Assembly (NCBI GenBank): GCA_026416815.1
Contig: JAOAEJ010000050.1
Location: forward strand, 1 to 39,314
Reading direction: 5' to 3'
Length of the DNA: 39,314 nt
DNA from: Clostridia bacterium
GTDB taxonomy: Bacteria > Bacillota > Clostridia > Acetivibrionales > DSM-2933
Every line of letters starts with the position of its first letter. The first letter of the stretch is position 1. Below, piece after piece: positions 8,244 to 17,344 of the stretch. Position numbers and translations under genes: made by a program. The notes beneath the pieces were generated by a model, which saw only the letters and a list, made by a program, of their open reading frames with translations, searched no databases and was not told the DNA's origin.

Positions 8244-8262
8244 TATCTATAACACAATCTAC

Positions 8263-9969
8263 CTACAGAACTTCACCTATGTACATCTCATAGGGCCTCA
8301 ACGAAAACCCCTCAAAGCTGTCAATTTGCCCTTCTCCCCTCTGACATGAAGAGAAATGGCATTTTACTTTATCAAAATTCACCCTGTCAATTACAGCTTC
8401 CTCATCACTCCAGTTTATAAGGACAATGCAGGTCTGCTCCCCATTTTTTGAAGTGCGTAAGAACGCAAGATAATCGTCCTTATCCTCATGCAATTGTGCA
8501 TACTCCCCATTTTTTAGCGCCTGAAGCTTGTTTCTGGCATGTATTAGCTTTCTATAGAAATAAAAAACTGAAGACGGATCGGTACACTGTGAATCCACGC
8601 TTATCCCTTTATTATAGTTAGGGTTTACAGGCAGCCAAGGCTCTACAGCTTCAGCGCAAAACCCTGCATTGGCTGAAGGCTCCCACTGCATTGGAGTACG
8701 GCACTTATCCCTACTCTCGGCAGCTGCTCTATTAAATGCCTCCTTTTCATCCAGTCCTTCGTCAGCTATCATTCTTTCATACTTTCTTACCGCCATATAA
8801 TCTTTCAAATGCTCCATCTTATAGGGTAGGAAGTCATCCATTCCGATCTCATCCCCGTAATAAATAAACGGTGTGCCTTTGAGAGTAAATAACAGAAATG
8901 CAGGAATTCTTGCAAGTAAATCCATCGGCATTCTATCCTTCCAGCGCGATATGAGCCTGGAGCAGTCGTGGTTGTTAAATGTATTGCATGGCCATGAACC
9001 CTCGGGATGGCCTGCCAGTCTCTCCTCCTGATTTTGCCTGATGGTTGTAGGATTCAATTCATCTGTACGCATTAAAGGGAAATTAAACACCATATGCAGT
9101 TGGTTGGTACCATCCCCCAGGTATTCCATTTGGTCTACCTCGCCTACCAATACCCTGTCCCCTTCATATTCCTCTACAACCTCTCTCATCTCCTGCAAAA
9201 GCTGTTGGTTCTCAGGCTGGTCCACCTGATGACGCATAAAATCTCTCCACATTTGCACCCTTTCTTCCATAGTTCTGTCCGGGGAATCCATATAGGCGTC
9301 GTACTCATCCCTTGTTATTGTATTGTTGATAAATTCCGGGTGTTCATAAACAGTGTTAATAGCATCAATCCTAAATCCATCCACTCCCATATCAAGCCAG
9401 AACCTCATAGTGTCAAACATAGCCTTCTTAACCTCAGGATTTCGCCAGTTCAAATCAGGCTGCTCCTTCAAAAAGAAGTGATAGTAGTACTGTCCTGTAG
9501 CTTCGTCATACGTCCATGCTGGGCCGTCAAAGTTAGATTGCCATTCGTTTGGGTAGCTGCCGTCTTTTCCGTCCTTCCACACATACCAGTCACGCTTTGG
9601 ATTATCCCGGCTGCTGCGTGACTCTGCAAACCAATGGTGCTGATCCGAAGTATGGTTTAGCACAAAATCCGTAATAATGTATATTCCTCTTTTATGACAT
9701 TCATCAATTAATAGCTTAAAATCGTCTAAAGTGCCGTACTCAGCACCTACACTGCAATAGTCCGATACATCATATCCACAATCAATAAAGGGTGACGGAT
9801 AATGAGGACAGAGCCATATTGCATTAACTCCAAGGTCTTTTAAATAATCAAGCTTCTCAATAATTCCTTTTAAATCCCCTATACCATCCCCATTTGAATC
9901 ATAAAAACTGCGGGGATAAATCTGATAAAAAACGGCGTTTTCCCACCAGCGTTGACCATATGTTGCCAT
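8263..9969 (-). CDS. GH13 alpha-glucosidase (oligo-1,6-glucosidase type)
   Basis: A cytoplasmic enzyme of 568 residues that releases glucose from short alpha-glucosides such as isomaltose, maltose or sucrose. It has the full length and layout of the oligo-1,6-glucosidase, alpha-glucosidase and trehalose-6-phosphate hydrolase group of GH13. The calcium-type loop DSNGDGIGD is near residue 24. Region I is DFVLNH (101-106), region II is GFRIDA with nucleophile Asp202, region III is VGEV with acid/base Glu277, and region IV is NNHD with His334 and Asp335. There is no signal peptide. The start is supported by GGAGG upstream of ATG. No transporter or sugar regulator is adjacent, so the preferred substrate cannot be assigned; trehalose-6-phosphate specificity is possible but unsupported. 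Confidence 0.93.
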   Translation of the reverse strand: MATYGQRWWENAVFYQIYPRSFYDSNGDGIGDLKGIIEKLDYLKDLGVNAIWLCPHYPSPFIDCGYDVSDYCSVGAEYGTLDDFKLLIDECHKRGIYIITDFVLNHTSDQHHWFAESRSSRDNPKRDWYVWKDGKDGSYPNEWQSNFDGPAWTYDEATGQYYYHFFLKEQPDLNWRNPEVKKAMFDTMRFWLDMGVDGFRIDAINTVYEHPEFINNTITRDEYDAYMDSPDRTMEERVQMWRDFMRHQVDQPENQQLLQEMREVVEEYEGDRVLVGEVDQMEYLGDGTNQLHMVFNFPLMRTDELNPTTIRQNQEERLAGHPEGSWPCNTFNNHDCSRLISRWKDRMPMDLLARIPAFLLFTLKGTPFIYYGDEIGMDDFLPYKMEHLKDYMAVRKYERMIADEGLDEKEAFNRAAAESRDKCRTPMQWEPSANAGFCAEAVEPWLPVNPNYNKGISVDSQCTDPSSVFYFYRKLIHARNKLQALKNGEYAQLHEDKDDYLAFLRTSKNGEQTCIVLINWSDEEAVIDRVNFDKVKCHFSSCQRGEGQIDSFEGFSLRPYEMYIGEVL

Positions 9970-10228
9970 AATATCGCCTCCAAATATCTATCGCAAAAAT
10001 TATTAAATCACCTTACGTAAGCATTTAACTTTATTTAATTATGGGATATTATAAAATTCAAATCAATTCAAAATGTTACGTTCATATTCGTAATTTTCTT
10101 ATATGAACAAAAATCTACCGACTTTTAACATCCGGTCATTTTTGTTCATAAAAATTTAAAAATCTTTACACAAAACAAACACATTGACAGGATAGAATAA
10201 AGTTATCAAATTACAAGGAGGTAAAAAA
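9970..10228. promoter_or_regulatory. Divergent promoter region with inverted repeat
   Basis: This gap separates the divergent alpha-glucosidase and DUF2680 genes. GTTCATAT and ATATGAAC (10080-10108) form an inverted repeat with a spacer of about 13 bases that could be an operator. TTGACA at about 10184 lies before the DUF2680 gene, but no convincing -10 box follows at the right distance. Confidence 0.4.
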
Positions 10229-11377
10229 ATGAAGGTAAAAATATTAATTACTACAGCCATTGTTGTTGCTTCAGTAATACCCTTTACAGTTTTCGCTGCC
10301 ACATCCGATGCTCCTGCTGCAAAAACCGTAAGAGGGTTCTTCCATATGGACACTTCAAAGCTTACAGAGCAACAAAAATCAGAATTAAAGGAATACTTTA
10401 AGAAAATGGTAATCCTGCAAAAGGAAACTGTAAACAAAATGGTATCTAATGGTTCGCTCACTAAGGAGCAGGGCGATGCTTTCATCAAAAAAATCGACGC
10501 GATAAGCACCGCTTTTGATGAAAAGGGCTTTGCAAAAGGCCTAGGAATGGGTAAAGGACATTTCGGGTTCCTCGGTATAAACGGAATTGACGTTACAAAG
10601 CTTACCGCCCAACAAAAAGCTGATTTACAGAGCTCACTTACAAAAATGGCTGATCTACAGAAGGAGATTGTCAATAAAACCGTGTCATATGGCTTGTTAA
10701 CCAAAGAGCAGGGGGATGCTTCCATCAAAAGAATTGATGAAATGACTAAAAATATCATTGAAAACGGCTTCCCCAAAGGCATGGAAAAAGGAAGAGGTAA
10801 AGGTGGTTTCCACTCCTTTGAAGGCAAAAAGGAAATAGACACTTCCAAGCTCACCGATCAGCAAAAGGCAGGCCTAAAGGAGTCTTCCGCTAAAATGGTT
10901 GCACTGCAGAAAGATATTGTCAATAAGATGGTATCCAATGGCGCGCTGACCAAGGAGCAAGGTGAAGCTTCCATCAAAAAAATAGATGAAATAAGTAAAA
11001 ACTCAGATGGAATTGGATTTGGAAAAGGTCTGGGAATGGGTAAAGGCGGTTTTGGTTGCTTTGCTATAGGCGGGATTGACTTTTCAAAGCTTACTGACCA
11101 ACAAAAAGCTGATTTAAAGAGCTTTTCGACTAAAGCAGCTGATTTGGAGAAGGAGGTTGTCAATAAACTCGTTTCCTACGGTTTATTGACTAAAGAGCAA
11201 GGTGATGCTTCCATCAAAAGAATTGATGAAATGAGCAAGAATTTTGGTGAAAACAGCTTCCCTAACAAAGGAATGGGAAAGAAAAGAGGAGGCTTCGGCG
11301 GTCATAAACGCGGCGGCTTTGATTGGGACAACAGCACCAAGCCTACACCTGCAGCTTCCCCTACTCCAGCAGTTTAA
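10229..11377 (+). CDS. Secreted four-repeat DUF2680 protein
   Basis: A secreted protein of 382 residues with a signal peptide (residues 1-24, ending VFAA). It contains four tandem units of about 80 residues, starting at residues 41, 121, 204 and 284. Each has a helical part of the form KLTxQQKxxL...LQKExVNKxVSxGxLTKEQGDAxIKxID, which matches DUF2680, followed by a Gly-Lys-Phe-rich linker such as GLGMGKGGFG. Most DUF2680 proteins have one copy, so four is unusual. Units 1 and 3 resemble each other (VSNG, GLGMGKG), as do 2 and 4 (VSYGLLTKEQ, IKRIDEM), pointing to duplication of a two-unit block. The function is unknown; a secreted or wall-bound coiled protein is the safest statement. AAGGAGG lies seven bases upstream. 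The C-terminal tail is Pro-Thr-rich. Confidence 0.9.
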   Translation: MKVKILITTAIVVASVIPFTVFAATSDAPAAKTVRGFFHMDTSKLTEQQKSELKEYFKKMVILQKETVNKMVSNGSLTKEQGDAFIKKIDAISTAFDEKGFAKGLGMGKGHFGFLGINGIDVTKLTAQQKADLQSSLTKMADLQKEIVNKTVSYGLLTKEQGDASIKRIDEMTKNIIENGFPKGMEKGRGKGGFHSFEGKKEIDTSKLTDQQKAGLKESSAKMVALQKDIVNKMVSNGALTKEQGEASIKKIDEISKNSDGIGFGKGLGMGKGGFGCFAIGGIDFSKLTDQQKADLKSFSTKAADLEKEVVNKLVSYGLLTKEQGDASIKRIDEMSKNFGENSFPNKGMGKKRGGFGGHKRGGFDWDNSTKPTPAASPTPAV

Positions 11378-11396
11378 TATTGCACAGTTTTACTAT

Positions 11397-11430
11397 AAGG
11401 GCTGAGGATTGTTTATCCTTCAGCCCTTTA
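11397..11430 (+). terminator. Terminator of the DUF2680 gene
   Basis: AAGGGCTGAGGAT pairs with ATCCTTCAGCCCTT around a five-base loop, directly after the gene. The T-run is short. Confidence 0.8.
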
Positions 11431-11499
11431 CAAATACTATCTCTTATATTGCAGCAAAAAGCCAGCTTTCACAGATTTATATAATTATACACAGTCAGG

Positions 11500-12060
11500 T
11501 TATTTGAGGATATTCACTATACCTTCTTTCCTCGGTGCGGGTAATGGTGATTCCGCAGCTTTATAGCCAAATGCACCGGAGCAAAGCGGAGTATATCCTT
11601 CGGGTATACCTAAATCACTTTTTAAAGACTTGGTTTCCTCTACATTAAATATATAATTTACGGCATGAATCCAGCATGAGCCTATCCCTAAAGACTCTGC
11701 TGCCAGGAACATATTACCTAAGGCAAGAGAACAATCATTTTTTGGAGCAATAGCTTTTTCGTCCCCGGAAATGATAATAAATGTAGGAGCATTGTAAAAT
11801 ACGCTGAAGTTTTCATCCTTAGCTCTCTCTTTGAATCTTTCATCATCGGACTTCTCAAACACAACCCTGCAAGCCTCGTTTATTCTATGTAAAAGCTCCT
11901 TGTTTTGAACCACAGTAAAATGCCACGATTGCTGATTCATAGCACTTGGAGCAAACTTCCCCGCCTCTAATATTGCCTGTAACTCTTCGTCCTTTATCTG
12001 CTCCTGCTTATATGCTCTTATACTCCTTCTGCTCAGTATAGTTTTTATAGTCTCGTTCAT
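11500..12060 (-). CDS. Nitroreductase family protein
   Basis: A cytoplasmic flavoprotein of 186 residues, expected to use FMN and NAD(P)H to reduce nitro compounds or quinones; the physiological substrate is unknown. The FMN phosphate-binding start of the family is seen in SRRSIRAYKQEQI, followed by EAGKFAPSAMNQQSWHFTVV. The conserved C-terminal part is AAESLGIGSCWIHA and GYTPLCSGAFGY. The length is typical of the small clostridial NfnB-like members. GGAGG lies upstream of ATG. It is monocistronic, facing away from the tRNA-Pro gene behind it. Confidence 0.93.
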   Translation of the reverse strand: MNETIKTILSRRSIRAYKQEQIKDEELQAILEAGKFAPSAMNQQSWHFTVVQNKELLHRINEACRVVFEKSDDERFKERAKDENFSVFYNAPTFIIISGDEKAIAPKNDCSLALGNMFLAAESLGIGSCWIHAVNYIFNVEETKSLKSDLGIPEGYTPLCSGAFGYKAAESPLPAPRKEGIVNILK

Positions 12061-12185
12061 ATAATCCTCCTGTTTTTAATAGTATATTATCCTATAATCT
12101 CCAATTATTAATTATCTATTTATATCTTAAGAATAGCGTACTAATTTATGGAAGATGACATTTTTGTTACAAAGACCTTAAAATA

Positions 12186-12220
12186 CAGAAAACCTCGGCA
12201 GAATTTTCACTCTGCCGAGG
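12186..12220 (-). terminator. Terminator downstream of tRNA-Pro copy 1
   Basis: CCTCGGCAGA pairs with TCTGCCGAGG. On the minus strand it is followed by TTTTCTGT, starting eight bases after the tRNA CCA end. The equivalent stem at copy 2 differs by compensating changes. Confidence 0.88.
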
Positions 12221-12227
12221 CTTCAAC

Positions 12228-12303
12228 TGGTCGGGGTGAGAGGACTTGAACCCCCGGCCCCATGGTCCCAAACCACGTGCGCTACCAACTGCGCTACACC
12301 CCG
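12228..12303 (-). tRNA. tRNA-Pro (UGG anticodon), copy 1
   Basis: A 76-base tRNA including an encoded CCA end. The acceptor stem is CGGGGTG with CACCCCG, the D arm is GCGCAGTTGGTAGCGC, the anticodon loop contains TTTGGGA with anticodon TGG, and the T arm carries GGTTCAAGTCC. It reads proline codons CCN/CCA. A second gene at 32244-32319 is identical over all 76 bases. Confidence 0.97.
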
Positions 12304-12509
12304 TTAACCTTTGCTCTGCATTTCCTCAACGCAAGTAATAGTATACACTATAATTCTAATATATTCAATGGTCCAATTTATGGTTACATATAATTTTTTT
12401 AGTCATTTGTCTCAGCCCATTTTATACTAATCGCCATATCCTTATTTCAGCCTTTAGGTTGCCTTCTATAATGACGATATTATAGAAAACAGCAAGAGGA
12501 GGAAGTTAG

Positions 12510-14789
12510 ATGTCAAAAAACAACAGCAAAGTGAGCAGCAATTTAACCAAAAAATCAGCTAAAGACGCAATTACCGAATCTAATTCAATACCACATTCCA
12601 TCCCTCGGAAAACAGGATTGCTATGCATACTGATAATACTTGTTTCAATAACTATACTTTCTGTCCACTGGCCCGCTTTATCATCTAAAGCAATATCTTT
12701 TGATGACCACCAGTACCTCATAGAAAACCAATTAGTTAAAAACCCCAGTTGGTCTTCTGCCTCCAGATTTCTTACTGAGGTTTTAAGGCCTTCTACTGTA
12801 AGCGGCTATTATCAGCCCTTTTCTATGATTTCACTTATGCTTGATTATAAAATGGCGGGAAGTATAGATAATCTAATGCCCTTTCATAGGACCAGCCTTA
12901 TTTTGCATGTACTCAATACAGCGTTGATAATAGTTATACTTTATATTCTATTCAGGCGTCCCTGGGTATCATCTGCATTGGGCTTGATTTTCGGCCTTCA
13001 TCCCATGACGGTAGAGACAATTGCGTGGGTGGGTGAACGTAAGACAACTCTTGCTGCTTTTTTCGCATTATTGTCCATATTGGCCTATATAATCTACTGT
13101 AAAAGGTCCGATAAAAAATTCTACTATGCAGCTTTGGCTATGTATGTATTTTCGCTTTTATCAAAACCTACAAGTACAACACTCCCCATTGCTTTACTGC
13201 TTATAGATTTCTGGCCTCTGTATAGACTAAACCTCAATATAAAAGATAAAAAAATCCTAAAAGAATTTAAGAAAGTACTGATAGAAAAAATACCCTTTAT
13301 AGTTATTTGTATGGTATCTGCAGTTATAACCTATATATCCCAAAAAGAAACTGCAAGTGTGCTGACACCGGATGCACTGAATGTGTTGCGTATACCACTT
13401 ATCCTGTGCCACAACATAATATTTTATATATATAAGATGTTGCTTCCATTTAATCTTACATCCCACTACCCAATGCCAGACCCATTGACAATAACTCATC
13501 CTGCGGTATTGGGGGGCGTAATCGGTACTATTTTACTGACTGCTTTACTCATGTTTTCACTGCGCTGGACAAGGGCTGTGTTTACAGGATTCTCTATATT
13601 TTTTATCGTTATACTTCCTACAATGCAGATTATAGGCTTTACAATTGTGCTTACATCGGATAAATATGCTTATCTGCCTGCGATAGGCTTTTTGATGATA
13701 CTGGCATGGCTACTAACCCACTTAGACGATAAGATTGCAGCACTGTCCAGGCGTGCTTTACCTTATGCCGGCATAGCGCTAATTATTCTTTGCCTGCTGG
13801 TATTTGAATCAACCTTAACCCTGAATTACCTTGTTTATTGGAAGGATACCGAAACTCTTTACAAGTATATGATAAGCCTGGCTCCTACAAAAAATATGCT
13901 TTACTATAATCTAGGCACCACACTGGAGGCCAATGATAAAATTGATGAAGCTGCTTTAAATTATAAAGAGTCAATCCGGCTGGATCCAAATTATTCAAGC
14001 GCTTATATAAACCTTGGGAATATACTTCTTAAGAAAAATATGTTGGACGAAGCAATGAAAAACTACCGACAAGCTATTAGCATAATATCCGGCAATAAGT
14101 CAACCTCCTTTAAAAGTGCATCAACTTTACCGGGAATATATTATAACATGGGTATCCTCCTGGCAAAGAAGGGAGATCTGGATGGAGCAATATCAAACTA
14201 TAATGAGTGTATCAAGCTTGACCCTAACTATCCCGATGTCTACATCAGCTTGGGAAATGCGCTTATATTGCAAAAAAAATATGCCGAGGCTGAAAAGGTA
14301 CTGAAAAAAGTAGGAAGCATAAAACAAGACAGTGCAGAAGCCTTTATTAGTCTTGGTAATTCATTAGCAAATCAAGGAAAGCTTGACGAGGCAATAAATA
14401 CTTTTAATCAGGCAATTGCTGTAGACTCGGGCAACTTTAAAGCATTTAACAATATAGGTGTTTTGCTGTACCGACAGAAAAAATATGATGAAGCTGCTGA
14501 TTACTTTACTAAAGCAATTAAAGCCAATCCCCTATTTGAAGATGCTAATAACAACCTTGTTGGTGTTTTACAAACCCAGGGTAAAATTGATGAAGCCATC
14601 AGTCACCTAACGGAATTTGTGCGTATAAGCCCCGATTCTGAAATATCTCACAAGAACTTAAGCATACTGCTAACAAAGCAAGGAAGATTGGAGGAAGCAG
14701 CTAAGGAATGCAATGAAGTATTAAGAATAAATCCCGATAACCAGGATGCTAAAGCAAGGCTGGCAGAAATCCGGGGAAAGTTGAGGTAA
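12510..14789 (+). CDS. Polytopic GT-C-like membrane protein with TPR tail (TMTC-like)
   Basis: A 759-residue protein. The N-terminal half (about residues 30-440) has roughly ten membrane segments with the pattern of TMTC/GT-C glycosyltransferase-like proteins: an acidic FDDHQY motif in the first outside loop (about residue 69), YYQPFS, HVLNT, and the characteristic HPMTVETIAWVGERK (about 167-181). The C-terminal half has about eight TPR units (for example AYINLGNILLKKNMLDEAMKNYRQAI) that would face the opposite side and bind a partner. In eukaryotes TMTC proteins are O-mannosyltransferases; for bacterial members a role in sugar transfer from a lipid carrier is inference. GAGGAGG lies upstream of the ATG. 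There is no obvious operon partner. Confidence 0.85.
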   Translation: MSKNNSKVSSNLTKKSAKDAITESNSIPHSIPRKTGLLCILIILVSITILSVHWPALSSKAISFDDHQYLIENQLVKNPSWSSASRFLTEVLRPSTVSGYYQPFSMISLMLDYKMAGSIDNLMPFHRTSLILHVLNTALIIVILYILFRRPWVSSALGLIFGLHPMTVETIAWVGERKTTLAAFFALLSILAYIIYCKRSDKKFYYAALAMYVFSLLSKPTSTTLPIALLLIDFWPLYRLNLNIKDKKILKEFKKVLIEKIPFIVICMVSAVITYISQKETASVLTPDALNVLRIPLILCHNIIFYIYKMLLPFNLTSHYPMPDPLTITHPAVLGGVIGTILLTALLMFSLRWTRAVFTGFSIFFIVILPTMQIIGFTIVLTSDKYAYLPAIGFLMILAWLLTHLDDKIAALSRRALPYAGIALIILCLLVFESTLTLNYLVYWKDTETLYKYMISLAPTKNMLYYNLGTTLEANDKIDEAALNYKESIRLDPNYSSAYINLGNILLKKNMLDEAMKNYRQAISIISGNKSTSFKSASTLPGIYYNMGILLAKKGDLDGAISNYNECIKLDPNYPDVYISLGNALILQKKYAEAEKVLKKVGSIKQDSAEAFISLGNSLANQGKLDEAINTFNQAIAVDSGNFKAFNNIGVLLYRQKKYDEAADYFTKAIKANPLFEDANNNLVGVLQTQGKIDEAISHLTEFVRISPDSEISHKNLSILLTKQGRLEEAAKECNEVLRINPDNQDAKARLAEIRGKLR

Positions 14790-14849
14790 CCTTTTATCAA
14801 GGTACAGCAACCATATTCATTTAACAATTTATCTACTGCAAAATTATTA

Positions 14850-15137
14850 ATGTATCAAATGTATTTATACGAAAACCACACTGCCCTTGACCCAAAATCC
14901 AGACGAAGAATAATAGGTCTTCTAAAAAAATTTGAACATACAAAAATAATTACAAGTCACGATTTAGATATGGTATTTGAAGTATATAAAAGAATAATAG
15001 TGATAAAAGAAGGTGCAATTGCCTCAGATGGGGCAACAAATGAGGTTTTATCCAATGTAGCTTTACTAGATAGTTGTGGTTTGGCAATTCCCCTCTCACT
15101 TCAAAATTGCTCTGTATGTGGTTTCTTGAAAGGATAG
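14850..15137 (+). pseudogene. C-terminal remnant of a CbiO/EcfA-type ABC ATPase
   Basis: The 95-residue reading frame corresponds only to the last third of a cobalt/ECF transporter ATPase. It has a degraded Walker B/D-loop (LYENHTALDPKSRRR where DEPTxGLDP is expected), the switch histidine in IITSHDLDMV, then VIKEGAIASDG and the family-typical end GLAIPLSLQNCSVCG. Walker A and the ABC signature are absent, and no upstream sequence in any frame restores them. It has no ribosome binding site. No transporter partner is nearby. Confidence 0.85.
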
Positions 15138-15682
15138 TAGATACTTAATTATTCAATACTGTTGTTGCACTCTGATATTCTGATATATGCATAAGGAATT
15201 TGAACAAATAATATTTGATTTATAAAATATAAAAAAGACCTCATTATAGACTAATTATATTGATTTGCGCTAGTGATACGGATGTTGGTATCAGCTATAA
15301 TGGGGTATGTGTAGTAATGGAACAGTTAAGATAAGAACAGCATTACTACACATACCCCTAATTTTTGTTGCAAGAAAATATTTCATAGTAATCTATACCC
15401 TAATCATTCAGAATGATCTTTTACAAAGAAAGTGGTATAACCTTGTGAAACTTGAAGGCTTCTGGGCACCCACACCACTTACCTATGCTCATATACCTCT
15501 ATGGAAATTTTGGTATTAATATGGATGAAAGAAATAGCTATTGGGATTTTGTGAGCATAAAAGTCAGAGCTTTGAAATTCCTGCCTAATTATAATATTTT
15601 TGGCATTTATACTACCAGTACCGATAAAATCAGCACCACCTATAGCTCTTCCACTAATCGAAACCATTAGTTACTAGTTTTG
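15138..15682. other. Non-coding gap with long hairpin downstream of the RiPP operon
   Basis: This 545-base gap lies between convergent transcription units. It contains the perfect 18-bp hairpin annotated separately and a second, weaker fold at about 15430-15480 (AAGTGGT with ACCACTT). It also holds a 62-codon minus-strand frame (15479-15667) beginning MVSISGRAIGGADFIGTG, 15 bases after the S8 protease stop. That frame has no proper ribosome binding site and matches nothing I recognise, so it is left as a possible gene fragment. Confidence 0.5.
15302..15358. repeat. Perfect 18-bp inverted repeat
   Basis: GGGGTATGTGTAGTAATG (15302-15319) is the exact reverse complement of 15341-15358, with a 21-base loop containing GAACAG twice. 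TAATTTTTG follows on the plus strand, so it may end transcription, but the stem is longer than most terminators. Confidence 0.8.
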
Positions 15683-17344
15683 TCACCTAGCGCTTTCAAA
15701 TAAACAAATTATGTAATCATATAACTTGGAAGCAAATGCTACATCATCATATTTTGTCAAACCCAATCTAGTGCAGCTAAAACTTTCTGATGTGCTGCAG
15801 TAGTCAGCATAAATTACTTCTGCCTGGTCATTTCTTTCATATGTATTATTCAAAACCCCTACCCCATCATCGGCAATTATTATTGCTATATCAAATTCCA
15901 GCTCACAACGAATGTTCTCTATATGTTCATCATATTTATTCAATGCATTGATTGCCACAATTACGCTATCAGGATCATAAATATTATATATGTCAGTTAA
16001 TCTGGACACATCAAAGCCCTTGCTCATATTATTGAGCTTATAGGGTATAAACTCAATTCCGCCTAACACTCCTATATATGAATTAGTCACTGGAACAACA
16101 TTATATCCATCAACTTTAAATTGATTTGTTAATTGATTTGCTATTGAAATAAAGTGCTTTCCTGTATGATCGTAAATAGCTATTATAGGAATATCAATTT
16201 GTTTAGCGTTTTTTTCACATTTATTCAAACACCTACTGACTATTGAAGAATGCAAGATTCTCCTATCAATATCTTCTATTTCAATTTTTACTATTTCGTT
16301 GCTATTGTAATTATCGTCTATAAAAATTACATTTTTCCCTATTGCAGCAATACTTTCAACAAAGGCTTCTACTTCTGGTACAAGTGGGTTCAACTCGGGG
16401 TCATTTACTACAACAGCTACAGTGTCAGCAGTACTTAGCAAATATTCATTACCGTTTATAAAATTCCATATATCAAACAGTCCATCCTGTACTTCAGTAC
16501 ATTTTATTTTTTTTTCTTCTACAACTTCAAAACAATATTCTATTTTACAAGATGGGATGCCAGATTTACTCAAACTAAAGACGATACCTCTTTCTACCCA
16601 ATCGATATTTTTATAAAAGTTTGTTTCTGCCAGGCATTCGTCTCTGTTTAGCGCTCCGCCTCTAAGTTCATACTTAATCCCTTCTAATGTTATACCGGGA
16701 CACGCCTCCATTATTCTAGCTGCCAAAGCTGTAACAAATGGGGCTGCAAAGCTGTTACACAGACTTGTTGTTTGCACTTCGCCGGTAAATATTTTAAGTG
16801 CATGGGTACTGCAAGAAGTTATTTCTATATTGTCATAGGAAGGTGTATTATAGACATATTCACCTTGCCTAAGCTTATCCATTTTGTCGCACTTCACGCC
16901 TATTACATTGGAAAGAGATGCAGGATAGGATATTATATTTCTATTATTGCAAGCGGCCACTATAATGAGGCCTTTTTTATCGGCACCATTAACCACATGC
17001 TTTATTGAATCAAAATCTCTATAATCAATAGTACCAAGGCTTAGGTTCACTAACTGAATTCCATTGTCACAGCACCATTCTATTGCTTTAATAAGCTGGT
17101 CTTTTACTCCTAAAGCCCTTTTATTGAGTATTTTTATGCTGCTTAGTACTACATTAGGAAAGTATTTCTTTATGATACCGGCACAGGTTGTGCCGTGACT
17201 GGTCAGGTACGGGTCGTAGCCGGACCTTTCAATTACTTGAAGCTCCGGCGTAATTTCTATATCATAATGAAATGGACCTGTACTGTAGAATTTTTCATTA
17301 ATACCATCGTCTACTACAGCTATATGTAAAGACTTCTTAATCAT
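15683..17344 (-). CDS. S8 subtilisin-like protease fused to a TIGR04066-like domain
   Basis: A 553-residue protein in the peptide maturation operon, most likely the leader protease or a related processing factor. The S8 domain (residues 1 to about 255) shows the catalytic Asp in HIAVVDDG, the His in SHGTTCAGI, the oxyanion Asn in VAACNN and the Ser in NSFAAPFVTALAARI. No signal peptide is present, so it should act in the cytoplasm. The C-terminal part (about 300-553) resembles the neighbouring 376-residue maturation protein: IPIIAIYDHTGKHF...DGYNVVPV aligns with VPVIFVLGMAERTQKF...AGYRVSQV. I place the start at ATG 17342-17344, which overlaps the upstream stop as ATGA and indicates coupled translation; a start four codons earlier (17356) is possible. 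It is the last gene of the operon. Confidence 0.9.
   Translation of the reverse strand: MIKKSLHIAVVDDGINEKFYSTGPFHYDIEITPELQVIERSGYDPYLTSHGTTCAGIIKKYFPNVVLSSIKILNKRALGVKDQLIKAIEWCCDNGIQLVNLSLGTIDYRDFDSIKHVVNGADKKGLIIVAACNNRNIISYPASLSNVIGVKCDKMDKLRQGEYVYNTPSYDNIEITSCSTHALKIFTGEVQTTSLCNSFAAPFVTALAARIMEACPGITLEGIKYELRGGALNRDECLAETNFYKNIDWVERGIVFSLSKSGIPSCKIEYCFEVVEEKKIKCTEVQDGLFDIWNFINGNEYLLSTADTVAVVVNDPELNPLVPEVEAFVESIAAIGKNVIFIDDNYNSNEIVKIEIEDIDRRILHSSIVSRCLNKCEKNAKQIDIPIIAIYDHTGKHFISIANQLTNQFKVDGYNVVPVTNSYIGVLGGIEFIPYKLNNMSKGFDVSRLTDIYNIYDPDSVIVAINALNKYDEHIENIRCELEFDIAIIIADDGVGVLNNTYERNDQAEVIYADYCSTSESFSCTRLGLTKYDDVAFASKLYDYIICLFESAR

Noticed and set aside
10156..10854. Long minus-strand frame of 232 codons
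   Set aside because: It mirrors the DUF2680 repeats, lacks a ribosome binding site and has no family match.
15307..15519. 70-codon plus-strand frame with KLEGFWAPTPLTYAHIPLW
   Set aside because: It begins inside the perfect hairpin, has no ribosome binding site and matches nothing known.
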